A stretch of 64,000 nucleotides of DNA, from NCBI RefSeq assembly GCF_011355085.1, contig NZ_VXCP01000008.1, positions 1 through 64,000 on the forward strand, in the 5' to 3' direction. The position numbers and the translations under genes were made by a program. This DNA comes from Pseudomonas akapageensis (lineage in GTDB: Bacteria > Pseudomonadota > Gammaproteobacteria > Pseudomonadales > Pseudomonadaceae). The notes below the pieces were generated by a model. The model saw nothing but the letters and a program-made list of their open reading frames with translations, ran no database searches and had not been told where the DNA came from. Positions 54,981-63,192 of the stretch are shown one piece after another. How positions within the stretch are numbered: position 1 is the first letter of the stretch; every line of letters begins with the position of its first letter.

Positions 54981-56915
54981 TTATCGGCGAGGCTGGCCGG
55001 GATCGACCGGCGCGGTGAAGGTTCTGAGGTCCAGGGTTGGCCCCTCGGCATGGGCCAGGCGGTGATCGAGGAGCAATACCTTGGCTTTGCCCAGGCCCAG
55101 GGCCAACTGGCTGAAATACTGTTCGTCGATAAACGCCTGGCCGGCGCTGTGCCAAGCCTGCAGATCGGCGTCGAAGCGCCGCTCAGTGGCCTGGGCACCG
55201 CCCAGGGTTTCCCGGCTGGCGGCCCGGGCCTGGTCGGTGAGGACGCTGGCCTGCAACCGCGACTGCTCTGCGGCTTCAGCCGCCTTGCCGCGTTCCACCG
55301 CGATCAGTGCCTGGGCGCGGATCTGCGCCGCCTGGACCGAGTGATAGGCATTGGCGGCGCCGGCCGGAGGGTGAATCGCCTCGACCACCGTAGCGAGCAC
55401 TTCGACGCCACTGTCGAGCCGATCGAGGTCGGTTTGCACGGCTTTTTCGATGTTGGCGGCCAGCTCGATGCGCGCCTGGCCGAGCAGGTCGTCGAGGGTA
55501 CGGGCGGCAAATTGATGGACCAGCACGCGGCTGGCGGTGCTGCGAATCAGCGCTGCCACATCGGCACTGTGATAGGTGGCAGCCAGGGCGGCCTGATCGC
55601 TCAGGCCGATCCGGTAGACAAAGCGCACGTCCATATTAACCACCTGGAAGCTTTGCTTGCTGCGGTCGGCACTGGCGATGACCTGGGATTTCTCGCTTAC
55701 GTGGGAGGCATCCCACAACCGATTGGCGCTGGCGGGAGCCGGTCCGTCGGCGCTGACCAGATCCTGGGCGGACGTAGTGTCGAGGCTGGTGGCCAGTTCA
55801 TGGATCACGCCATTCTCCACGCTGCGCACCTGACCGAAGGGCCAGGGCAACCCGGCGTGAAGTCCGGGCGCCAATACGGCAACCGGCTTGCCGAAACGCT
55901 CATAGATGCCGCGTTCATTCATCGGTACTTCGCACAGGCCGCTGAGCAACCAGCCCACCAGCGCCACAGCGCCCAGTACAGGCACAAAGGCCCGGCGCAT
56001 GAAACCCAGTGCCCAGCTCTGGCGCAGATCGATGCCGAAGCGATTTTGCAACTCATCCTGCAGTCGGCTCAGCGGCTGCGGCGGCCAGGTCAACAGGCCG
56101 GCTACCAGGCTTTCGGCAATCAGGCGCGGTTCCAGGGTCGCGCGTTGCGGCCGGAATACCGCGGCCACGGCGCGTACGATCAGCTCCAGGGCCACCAGCG
56201 CCGGCAACAGGTTGCCCAGCACGGCCACGCGCAACGGCCAGACGCTGTCGGCGCTGGCAAAAAACAGGCAGAACGCGCTGAGCAGCAGGCCGAACAACAC
56301 AACGCGGATCAGCGTCGCCAGGCTGGCGGCCTCCGGCCATTGCAGCGGCGAGGCGTGGGCCAGGTGCCGCTCCAGCACCAGCAGGCCGAAGCCCAGCAGC
56401 AGTGCCAGGCCGGCCAGGGCATAGGCGCCTTGATTCTGAGCCGTGGCCGGCAGATCGAGACGCCAGCCGAAATCGATGACCAGCAACGCCAGCACGGACA
56501 GGGCGACCAGCCACAGGGCATCGACACCCAGGCGGCGCAGGGTCGTCAACAGTGTGCTGCCGATTCGTTCGATGAACCGGTCGTAGGCGCTCAGGGGCTC
56601 AGCGTCAGGCTCGAGTGGTTGCGCCTCGATTTCCGGCGGTTGCAGAACGTCGGCACGCCAACGGGCGATGCGCCAGGCCGAGTGGGTCGCGCCCCCGAGT
56701 AACAGCACCGAAGCGCCGAGCAGGCTCAGCAGGGGCAAACCGATCGAGGCCGGGCCGAACAGGCCGATGGCCATCGCCATCAACAGCAGCACGCCGAACA
56801 GCACGGCCAGGCCGATCAGCCCCAGGCGCAGGCGACGTGCCTGCCAGGCGGCATGCTGGAATCGAGGCAGGGCGGCAAGATCGCCGGGGGATGCGTCCAG
56901 GTCAATGCTATTCAA
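54981..56915 (-). CDS. Polytopic SPFH-domain HflK-like protein
   Basis: 644 residues, unusually large for an SPFH protein. The N-terminal ~300 residues carry about six hydrophobic segments (LGLIGLAVLFGVLLLMAMAIGLF, LPLLSLLGASVLLLGGATH, LVALSVLALLVIDFGW and others), then a further helix (LGAVALVGWLLSGLCEVPMNERGIYERFGKPV) leads directly into the SPFH domain (~340-530) and a coiled coil (~540-600). Normal HflK has one helix, so this is a fusion with a polytopic membrane module. First gene of the operon; the next SPFH gene begins 21 bp after its stop. Confidence 0.87.
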   Translation of the reverse strand: MNSIDLDASPGDLAALPRFQHAAWQARRLRLGLIGLAVLFGVLLLMAMAIGLFGPASIGLPLLSLLGASVLLLGGATHSAWRIARWRADVLQPPEIEAQPLEPDAEPLSAYDRFIERIGSTLLTTLRRLGVDALWLVALSVLALLVIDFGWRLDLPATAQNQGAYALAGLALLLGFGLLVLERHLAHASPLQWPEAASLATLIRVVLFGLLLSAFCLFFASADSVWPLRVAVLGNLLPALVALELIVRAVAAVFRPQRATLEPRLIAESLVAGLLTWPPQPLSRLQDELQNRFGIDLRQSWALGFMRRAFVPVLGAVALVGWLLSGLCEVPMNERGIYERFGKPVAVLAPGLHAGLPWPFGQVRSVENGVIHELATSLDTTSAQDLVSADGPAPASANRLWDASHVSEKSQVIASADRSKQSFQVVNMDVRFVYRIGLSDQAALAATYHSADVAALIRSTASRVLVHQFAARTLDDLLGQARIELAANIEKAVQTDLDRLDSGVEVLATVVEAIHPPAGAANAYHSVQAAQIRAQALIAVERGKAAEAAEQSRLQASVLTDQARAASRETLGGAQATERRFDADLQAWHSAGQAFIDEQYFSQLALGLGKAKVLLLDHRLAHAEGPTLDLRTFTAPVDPGQPRR

Positions 56916-56989
56916 GGGTTCGAGGCCTCACACGGCAGCGTGGACGCGGAACCGATCCGCGCCGTCCATTCAATTGGTTATAGCAGAGC

Positions 56990-57015
56990 GTTACTTTGCT
57001 TGTAACGTTATAACA
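56990..57015. promoter_or_regulatory. Zur-like box before the hmtA operon
   Basis: GTTAC-N7-GTAAC at 56990-57006 overlaps TGTAACGTTATAACA at 57001-57015, whose core GTTATAAC (57007-57014) is palindromic and resembles the Zur operators of gammaproteobacteria. It is ~75-100 bp upstream of the HflK-like start on the minus strand. Zinc-starvation control would suit a zinc-importing ATPase. The match is by eye. Confidence 0.5.
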
Positions 57016-57063
57016 AGGCCAGTGAAATTTTTGTCAGCTGCGCGTGGAATCCGAGTGATAGCA

Positions 57064-57083
57064 ACTGTTCGCTCGGCAACAGT
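57064..57083 (+). promoter_or_regulatory. Candidate SfnR activator site 1, ACTGTT-N8-AACAGT
   Basis: Perfect 6-base arms at 57064-57069 and 57078-57083. Its centre is ~94 bp upstream of the GG of the sigma-54 promoter at 57166. The same palindrome is found at 60184-60203 ahead of the second sulfur unit. The intervening ~57120-57160 is AT-rich, suitable for bending by IHF. Confidence 0.7.
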
Positions 57084-57165
57084 GAATCAACAGAATGTGT
57101 CTGATCGGACCGGAATCGAACGGTAATATGACTATAAATAACTGAATTATATGAATTTATTGTTG

Positions 57166-57181
57166 TGGCACGGCCCCTGCA
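57166..57181 (+). promoter_or_regulatory. Sigma-54 promoter (-24/-12) of the monooxygenase gene
   Basis: TGGCACGGCCCCTGCA matches the TGGCAC-N5-TTGC consensus with GG at 57167 and GC at 57179, exactly 12 bp apart. It lies 40 bp upstream of the ATG at 57221. Confidence 0.85.
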
Positions 57182-57220
57182 AAAGGTGATGTACGAAAGT
57201 CTTCAGCAGGAGTTTTGTGC

Positions 57221-58621
57221 ATGTCCCGTCAAATCCGCTTCAACGCCTTCGACATGAATTGTGTCGGTCATCAGTCTCCGGGCCTCTGGGCACATCCTCG
57301 CGATCGCTCCTGGCAATACAAGGACCTGGAATACTGGACCGACCTGGCGAAAATCCTCGAGCGGGGCAAGTTCGATGGCTTGTTCATTGCCGACGTGCTG
57401 GGCATCTACGACGTTTACAACGGCAATGGCGACGCGGCGATTCGCCAGGCTGCGCAGGTACCGGTCAACGATCCTCTGCAACTGATCCCGCCCATGGCGA
57501 TGGTGACCGAACACCTGGGGTTCGGCCTGACCGCGTCGCTGTCGTTCGAACATCCGTACCCATTCGCCCGTCGGCTATCGACCCTCGATCACCTGACCAA
57601 GGGGCGGGCGGGCTGGAACATCGTCACCTCTTACCTGGAGAGTGGTGCTCGCAACCTTGGGCAGAAGACACAGACCGAGCACGATGCGCGCTACGACTTC
57701 GCCGACGAATACCTGGAAGTCTGCTACAAACTCTGGGAAGGCAGCTGGGAAGATGGCGCCATCCTGCGCGACCGCGAGCGACGGGTTTTCAGCGATCCGA
57801 GCAAGATCCACGAAATCGGCCATGTCGGCAAACACTTCCAGGTGCCCGGGATTCACCTCTGCGAGCCATCGCCACAACGCACCCCGGTGCTCTACCAGGC
57901 CGGCGCCTCGAGCCGTGGCAAGCAGTTCGCCGCCGAGCATGCCGAGTGCGTGTTCGTCGGCGCGCCGTCCAAGGTGTTGCTCAAGCGCACCGTGGCCGAC
58001 ATCCGCCGCCGCGCCGCCGAAGCCGGGCGCGACCCGTCGAAGGTCTTGATCTTCAACATGCAGACGGTGATTCTTGGCGAGACTGATGCACAGGCCAAGG
58101 CCAAGTTCGAAGAGTACAAGTCCTACGTCAGCTATGAAGGTGCCATGGCCTTGATCAGCGGCTGGACCGGGATCGACTTCAGCCAGTTCCAGCCGCACGA
58201 GACGCTCAAGCATGTGCGCACCAACGCCATTCAATCGGCGGTCGAGGCCTTTTCCACGGCGGATCCGGACAAGGTCTGGACCCCCAACGAACTGGCTGAC
58301 TGGGTGGGGATCGGCGGCTTCGGCCCGTTGTTCGTCGGCAGCCCCGAGACCGTGGCCGACCTGCTGCAGGAGTGGGTCGAAGACACCGATGTGGATGGCT
58401 TCAACCTGGCCTACGTGGTCTCTCACGAAAGCTTTGTCGATGTGGTCGAGCTGCTGGTGCCGGAGTTGCAGAAACGGGGCGTGTACAAGACCGAGTACCA
58501 GCCCGGCACCCTGCGCGAGAAGTTGTTCGGCGACGCGGCGCGTTTGCCGCAGAACCATCCTGGCAGCCACTACCGGGATCTGGCAGCCTTGAAGCGCCGG
58601 CGCGAAGGTCAGCCGGCCTGA
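57221..58621 (+). CDS. FMN-dependent monooxygenase, NtaA/DszA/SnaA type
   Basis: 466 residues of the bacterial luciferase superfamily, class typical for reduced-flavin monooxygenases that cut C-S or C-N bonds. Signature stretches are GKFDGLFIADVLGIYDVYNG (~48), the LSFEHPYPFARRLSTLDHLTKGRAGWNIVTSYLESGARNLG block (~108-148) and PVLYQAGASSRGKQFAAEHAECVF (~225). It should release sulfite or a similar group from organosulfur compounds using FMNH2 from a separate reductase. CAGGAG precedes ATG 57221. The sigma-54 promoter and nearby SfnB and SfnR indicate expression under sulfur limitation. Confidence 0.9.
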   Translation: MSRQIRFNAFDMNCVGHQSPGLWAHPRDRSWQYKDLEYWTDLAKILERGKFDGLFIADVLGIYDVYNGNGDAAIRQAAQVPVNDPLQLIPPMAMVTEHLGFGLTASLSFEHPYPFARRLSTLDHLTKGRAGWNIVTSYLESGARNLGQKTQTEHDARYDFADEYLEVCYKLWEGSWEDGAILRDRERRVFSDPSKIHEIGHVGKHFQVPGIHLCEPSPQRTPVLYQAGASSRGKQFAAEHAECVFVGAPSKVLLKRTVADIRRRAAEAGRDPSKVLIFNMQTVILGETDAQAKAKFEEYKSYVSYEGAMALISGWTGIDFSQFQPHETLKHVRTNAIQSAVEAFSTADPDKVWTPNELADWVGIGGFGPLFVGSPETVADLLQEWVEDTDVDGFNLAYVVSHESFVDVVELLVPELQKRGVYKTEYQPGTLREKLFGDAARLPQNHPGSHYRDLAALKRRREGQPA

Positions 58622-58643
58622 ATTTATGACGAGGGAGCCTGTC

Positions 58644-60035
58644 ATGAGCGACACCGATATCCTGATCGTGGGCGGCGGCCTCAGCGGCACCATGCTCGCG
58701 GTGCAACTGTTGCGCCTGCCTGGTTCGCGCAGGATCCGTGTCATCGAGCCCCGTAGTGAATTGGGCCGGGGCGAAGCCTATAGTGCGACTGAACTGGGTC
58801 ATACCCTGAACGGCAATGCGGCGCGCATGAGTGTCGATCCGGACAATCCCGATGACCTGACCCAGTGGCTGGAGCAGTACCTGGCCAGCGGCGGCTGGCC
58901 CGAGGCCGCACAACAGGCCGTGCCGGTGGCGGAGTTGTTCCCGCCTCGGGGGATCTTCGGCCTGTATGTGCAGCAACGCCTGGCCGAGGCGCAGGCGGTC
59001 GGCGCGCACTACGGTTCCAGCGTCGAGCACATCCGCGCGGAAGTCGTCGATGTACGGACAGGCTCCGAGAGTGTGACGCTGCAGCTCAGCGACGACCGTG
59101 TGCTGCACGGTGCGTTTGCGGTACTGGCGACCGGCATGTTCGCGGCGGCGCGCACGGCCCAGCGCCAATCCAGCGGCTTGAACGCAGCCGCGGTCGACCC
59201 CTGGGATGTGCAGGCCATGCGCCGAATCGATCCCCGGGGCAGGGTGGTGATCATCGGTTCCGGCCTGACCATGGTCGATGCCCTGGAGTCTTTGCAACAG
59301 GCAGGGCATCGTGGACCGATCGACGTCTATTCGCGTCACGGGTTGTTGCCGCATGTGCGCCGCCAACTGCCGGCGTGGGTGGACTTCCTGGCCCTGGATC
59401 ACACCCTGCGCAGCCCACGGCAAGTGATGCGGGCCTTGCGCGAACAGTGTCGGCAGGCGCAGGCGGCGGGGATCGACTGGCAGGCACCGCTCGACACCGT
59501 GCGCGTGCACATCGCCCGGCTCTGGAGCCAGGCCAGCGAGCGTCAGAAGCGGCAGTTCGTGCGTCATGTGCGGCCATGGTGGGAGAGCCATCACCATCGT
59601 TCGCCACCCCAGGGCGCGGCGCTGCTCGAACGCTTGCAACGCGAGGGGCGCTTGCACGTTCATGCAGCCTCGTTGCAGGGGCTGGAAGCGGTTGCAGGTG
59701 AGCCAGTCAGCGTACGCCTGCGGTTTCGCGGTGAAGATCGAAGTCGTGTCGTGAGTGCGGCGGCGTTGATCAATTCGACAGGCATCGAATACGACTGGCG
59801 CCGGGTGGCCAGGCCATTGCCGCAACGGTTGCTGGAGCGCGGTCTGGTTCAGCCGGGGCCGCTGGCCTTGGGCATTGCCGCCGATGCCGGTGGTGCGGTG
59901 GTGGATGCCGGTGGCGTCGTTTCGACGCGGTTGTTCGCCATGGGCCCGCCGTTGCGCGGGATGTGGTGGGAGAGTACGGCGGTCACGGATGTGGCGTTAC
60001 AGGCCAAGGCGCTGGCAGCGCGGTTAGTGTTGTAG
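58644..60035 (+). CDS. FAD/NAD(P)-binding oxidoreductase
   Basis: 463 residues. The N-terminus DILIVGGGLSGTMLAVQLLRLP is a dinucleotide-binding fold, VIEPRSELGRGEAYSATELGHTLNGNAARM resembles the FAD_NAD_binding_9 family, and a second fold VVIIGSGLTMVDALESLQQAG appears near residue 198. It begins 22 bp after the monooxygenase stop, with GAGGGA before ATG 58644. Possibly it supplies electrons, or oxidises the product of the monooxygenase, but the usual partner is a small FMN reductase, which this is not. Function unassigned. Confidence 0.85.
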   Translation: MSDTDILIVGGGLSGTMLAVQLLRLPGSRRIRVIEPRSELGRGEAYSATELGHTLNGNAARMSVDPDNPDDLTQWLEQYLASGGWPEAAQQAVPVAELFPPRGIFGLYVQQRLAEAQAVGAHYGSSVEHIRAEVVDVRTGSESVTLQLSDDRVLHGAFAVLATGMFAAARTAQRQSSGLNAAAVDPWDVQAMRRIDPRGRVVIIGSGLTMVDALESLQQAGHRGPIDVYSRHGLLPHVRRQLPAWVDFLALDHTLRSPRQVMRALREQCRQAQAAGIDWQAPLDTVRVHIARLWSQASERQKRQFVRHVRPWWESHHHRSPPQGAALLERLQREGRLHVHAASLQGLEAVAGEPVSVRLRFRGEDRSRVVSAAALINSTGIEYDWRRVARPLPQRLLERGLVQPGPLALGIAADAGGAVVDAGGVVSTRLFAMGPPLRGMWWESTAVTDVALQAKALAARLVL

Positions 60036-60050
60036 CGAGAGCAGCAGTAA

Positions 60051-60162
60051 CTCGTTCCCACGCTCTGCGTGGGAATGCCGCACCAGACGCTCCAGCGTCG
60101 ACTGCCACAGTGCGACGCAGAGCGTCGCTGGGATGCATTCCCACGCAGAGCGTGGGAACGAG
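60051..60162. repeat. Nested inverted repeat, copy C of the family
   Basis: Outer arms CTCGTTCCCACGC at 60051 and its complement ending 60162; inner arms GACGCTC / GAGCGTC. It begins 15 bases past the FAD-protein stop and may insulate the next promoter. Confidence 0.88.
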
Positions 60163-60183
60163 GAAAGCGGTCGCCATCGCAGC

Positions 60184-60203
60184 ACTGTTCACCACGCAAC
60201 AGC
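60184..60203 (+). promoter_or_regulatory. Candidate SfnR activator site 2, ACTGTT-N8-AACAGC
   Basis: Arms ACTGTT at 60184-60189 and AACAGC at 60198-60203, 11 of 12 arm positions identical to site 1 and the same 8-base spacer length. Its centre is ~98 bp from the GG of the sigma-54 promoter at 60290. Confidence 0.7.
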
Positions 60204-60289
60204 AGTCCAGCAAATCGCTCATCCAAATGACACCTGAGTGGGTCGTCAAAAACCCACCAAAGCCCCACGCCACAAGCCCTCCAGCACGT

Positions 60290-60305
60290 TGGCACAGTCC
60301 CTGCT
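60290..60305 (+). promoter_or_regulatory. Sigma-54 promoter (-24/-12) of the sfnB unit
   Basis: TGGCACAGTCCCTGCT, GG at 60291 and GC at 60303 with 12-bp spacing, the same -24 and -12 boxes as the promoter at 57166. It lies 34 bp before the ATG at 60339. Confidence 0.85.
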
Positions 60306-60338
60306 CTATACCAGGCACATCCACAAAGAGGCCTGGAC

Positions 60339-61553
60339 ATGTCCGAGTCGAGTCAGTATCCGATCCATCAACCCGCCGCCCACATCATCGAAAGCGAAGC
60401 CGAGGCGCTGGCCGTTGCCCATCGCGTTGCCGCCGTTCTCCTGCAGCAGGATACCGAACGCGACCGCACCCGCCAGGTGCCGGTCGAGATCGTCGACCTG
60501 TATTCCAATAGCGGCCTGTGGGGCATCAGTGTCCCCCGTGATTACGGTGGCGCGCAGGTTTCCTATGCTGTTCTGGCCGAGGTCATTGTGATCATTTCGG
60601 CGGCCGATCCCTCTCTGGGGCAGATCCCGCAGAACCATTACTGCCTGCTCGAAGACATCCGCCTGCAGGGTACTCCCGAACAGCAGGCGTACTTCTTTGG
60701 CCTGGCCTTGCAAGGGCATCGTTTTGCCAATGCGCTGTCGGAAACCGGTGGCAAGACCGTACAGGATCTGCAGGCGACCATCCGCCGCGATGGCGATGGC
60801 TATCGCATCAATGGCCGCAAGGGCTACTGCACCGGTTCCCTGTATGCCCACTGGCTGGCGGTATTGGCGCTCGATGACGAACACAAGGGCCAATTGGCGT
60901 TCGTGCGCAGGGGCACCCCAGGGCTTGAGGTGATCGACGACTGGGACAGCATGGGCCAGCGCACCACTTCCAGCGGCACGGTGTTGGCGAGCGACCTGCA
61001 GGTTCCGGCATTCAATGTGTTCCCAACCTACCGTTCCTATGAACGCCCGACCCTGGCCGGCCCCTTTGCCCAGTTGACGACGGCTGCCATCGATGCCGGT
61101 ATTGCTCGGGCCGCGTTGCGCGACACCATCGCCTTCGTTCGCGAGCAGGCCCGGCCGTGGATCGATGCCGGTGTCGACAAGGCTAGCGAGGACCCGCTGA
61201 CCATCATTCAAGTCGGTGCACTGGAAATTCGACTCGAAGCGGCCAATGCCTTGCTCGAGAGAGCCGGCAAGGCCCTGGACGCCGCGCGTCCGGCCCCTGA
61301 CGCAGACAGCGTCGCTCTGGCCTCCGTCGCTGTTGCCAGGGCCAAGGTGCTGACCACCGAAATCGCCATCGAGGCCAGCAACAAGCTGTTCGAACTGGGC
61401 GGAACCCGCTCGACCTTGCGCAAGCACAACTTCGACCGGCACTGGCGCAACGCACGGGTGCATACCCTGCACGACCCGGTGCGCTGGAAGTATCACCTGA
61501 TCGGCAATTGGCTGCTCAACGGCGTCAAGCCGCCGCGCCACGACTGGAACTGA
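60339..61553 (+). CDS. sfnB: SfnB-family sulfur-acquisition oxidoreductase
   Basis: 404 residues with an acyl-CoA-dehydrogenase fold of the DszC/SfnB branch. Features are VDLYSNSGLWGISVPRDYGGAQVSY near 50, RFANALSETGGKTVQDLQATI near 127 and INGRKGYCTGSLYAHWLAVLALD near 153; the C-terminal GGTRSTLRKHNFDRHWRNARVHTLHDPVRWKYHLIGNW is characteristic of flavin monooxygenases of this type. The acyl-CoA dehydrogenase base region is absent, consistent with oxygenation rather than dehydrogenation. First gene of a unit with MetI-like and MetQ-like genes (10 bp gap). Confidence 0.9.
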   Translation: MSESSQYPIHQPAAHIIESEAEALAVAHRVAAVLLQQDTERDRTRQVPVEIVDLYSNSGLWGISVPRDYGGAQVSYAVLAEVIVIISAADPSLGQIPQNHYCLLEDIRLQGTPEQQAYFFGLALQGHRFANALSETGGKTVQDLQATIRRDGDGYRINGRKGYCTGSLYAHWLAVLALDDEHKGQLAFVRRGTPGLEVIDDWDSMGQRTTSSGTVLASDLQVPAFNVFPTYRSYERPTLAGPFAQLTTAAIDAGIARAALRDTIAFVREQARPWIDAGVDKASEDPLTIIQVGALEIRLEAANALLERAGKALDAARPAPDADSVALASVAVARAKVLTTEIAIEASNKLFELGGTRSTLRKHNFDRHWRNARVHTLHDPVRWKYHLIGNWLLNGVKPPRHDWN

Positions 61554-61563
61554 GGAGCGCGCC

Positions 61564-62229
61564 ATGGCTGACTGGTTTGCACATATCTATTGGGCTGACA
61601 TCGCCCAGGCCTGCCTCGATACCTTGAGCATGTTGGGCATGGCATTGGCGTTTACGGTCCTGCTCGGGCTGCCGCTGGGCGTCCTGCTTTTTTTGACCGG
61701 CAAGCGACAGCTGCATGAAGCCGCGGGGCTTTATCCATGGCTGTCGGTGCTGGTCAACATGCTGCGTTCGTTGCCTTTCATCATCCTGCTGATCGTGCTG
61801 ATTCCCGTGACCACGCTGCTGATGGGCACCACCCTGGGCGTGCCGGGCACCATTCCACCACTGGTGGTCGGCTGCACGCCGTTCTTTGCCCGGTTGGTGG
61901 AAACCGCCTTGCGCGAAGTCGATCGCGGCGTAGTCGAAGCGACCCAGGCCATGGGCGCCAATACCTGGCAGATCATCCACCATACGCTGCTGCCTGAAGC
62001 GCGCGGCGGGTTGATCGCCGCCGTGACTGTCACGGCCATCGTCCTGGTTGACTACACCGCCATGGCCGGTGTCATCGGTGGCGGCGGGCTTGGCGACCTG
62101 GCCATCCGCTTTGGCTACCAGCGCTTTCAGACTGACGTGATGGTGGTCACTGTGGTGCTGCTGTTGCTCCTGGTACAGGCCCTGCAAGTCAGCGGCGATA
62201 GGTTGGTGGCACGCTACAACCGACGTTGA
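61564..62229 (+). CDS. metI: Methionine-type ABC transporter permease (MetI)
   Basis: 221 residues, five or six helices. NMLRSLPFIILLIVLIPVTTLLMGTTLGVPGTIPPLVVGCTPFFARLVETAL and the coupling loop VVEATQAMGANTWQIIHHTLLPEARGGLI are specific to the MetI group. It would import methionine or a related sulfur compound. Unusually no MetN ATPase gene lies in the unit, so it must borrow one encoded elsewhere. Confidence 0.9.
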   Translation: MADWFAHIYWADIAQACLDTLSMLGMALAFTVLLGLPLGVLLFLTGKRQLHEAAGLYPWLSVLVNMLRSLPFIILLIVLIPVTTLLMGTTLGVPGTIPPLVVGCTPFFARLVETALREVDRGVVEATQAMGANTWQIIHHTLLPEARGGLIAAVTVTAIVLVDYTAMAGVIGGGGLGDLAIRFGYQRFQTDVMVVTVVLLLLLVQALQVSGDRLVARYNRR

Positions 62230-62296
62230 ATCTTTAATCCAAAAAAACCAGGCCCAACGTCCACCCCACGACGGCCACCCCAATGAGGAGCAACAC

Positions 62297-63067
62297 ATGA
62301 AAAAGGCCCTGGCCATTCTGGCAGCCGTGGTGTCGATGTACGCCCACGCCAATGAAAAACTGATCGTGGGCGCAACCCCGGTCCCCCACGCGGAGATTCT
62401 CGAGTTCGTCAAACCGGAGCTGGCAAAGGAGGGGGTGGACCTGGACATCAAGGTCTTCTCCGACTTCATCCAGCCCAATCAGCAACTGGCGCAGAAGAAT
62501 CTCGACGCCAACTATTACCAGTACCGGCCATTCCTGGATGACTACAACAAGACCCGTCACACTGACCTGGTACCTGTGGTCGGCGTGCATATCGAACCGT
62601 TCGGCGCCTACTCGACCCGGATCAAGAGCATTGCCGAACTGAAGGATGGTGCTTCGGTGTCGATCCCCAACGACCCGGTCAATACCGGGCGGGCGTTGGT
62701 ACTGTTGCACGATGCCGGGTTGATCAAACTCAAGGACCCGAGCAACACCCTGGCGACCCAGCGCGATATCGCCGAGAACCCCAGGCACTTGAAGATTCGC
62801 GAGCTTGAAGGTGCCTTGCTGGCGCGTTCGGTGAGCCAGGTCGACCTGGCGTTCGTGTTCGCCAACTATGCGCTGGAAGCCGGGATCGACACCAACAGTG
62901 CCCTGATCGTGGAGAAGGGCAAGGACCTGTACGTGGAATTCCTGGTGGTCCGGCCGGACAACATCAATGACCCGGGCATCCAGAAACTGGCCAAGGCGTT
63001 GAATTCGGATGAGGTTCGGCAGTTTATCCTGACCCGTTACAAGGGGCAGATTGCGCCGGGGTTTTGA
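62297..63067 (+). CDS. metQ: MetQ/NlpA-family substrate-binding protein
   Basis: 256 residues. The signal peptide MKKALAILAAVVSMYAHA has no lipobox cysteine, and the protein has no cysteine at all, so it is probably a free periplasmic protein, unlike typical lipoprotein MetQ. The mature sequence KLIVGATPVPHAEILEFVKPELAKEGVDLDIKVFSDFIQPNQQLAQKNLDANYYQYRPFL is a close NlpA-family match. It binds the ligand for the MetI-like permease. It could favour methionine derivatives such as sulfoxides; this is not shown. GAGGAG precedes the ATG. Confidence 0.9.
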   Translation: MKKALAILAAVVSMYAHANEKLIVGATPVPHAEILEFVKPELAKEGVDLDIKVFSDFIQPNQQLAQKNLDANYYQYRPFLDDYNKTRHTDLVPVVGVHIEPFGAYSTRIKSIAELKDGASVSIPNDPVNTGRALVLLHDAGLIKLKDPSNTLATQRDIAENPRHLKIRELEGALLARSVSQVDLAFVFANYALEAGIDTNSALIVEKGKDLYVEFLVVRPDNINDPGIQKLAKALNSDEVRQFILTRYKGQIAPGF

Positions 63068-63083
63068 TTAGGCTTGTGAACGC

Positions 63084-63183
63084 CTCGTTCCCACGCTCCG
63101 CGTGGGAATGCCTCCCCTGACGCTCCTGCGTCGCGACGCTGGAGCGACTGACTCTGCATTCCCACGCGGAGCGTGGGAACGAG
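63084..63183. repeat. Nested inverted repeat, copy D of the family
   Basis: Outer arms CTCGTTCCCACGC at 63084 and its complement ending 63183; inner arms around GACGCT/AGCGTC. It occupies almost the whole gap between convergent metQ and sfnR and may terminate both. Confidence 0.88.
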
Positions 63184-63192
63184 GGGGGCTCT

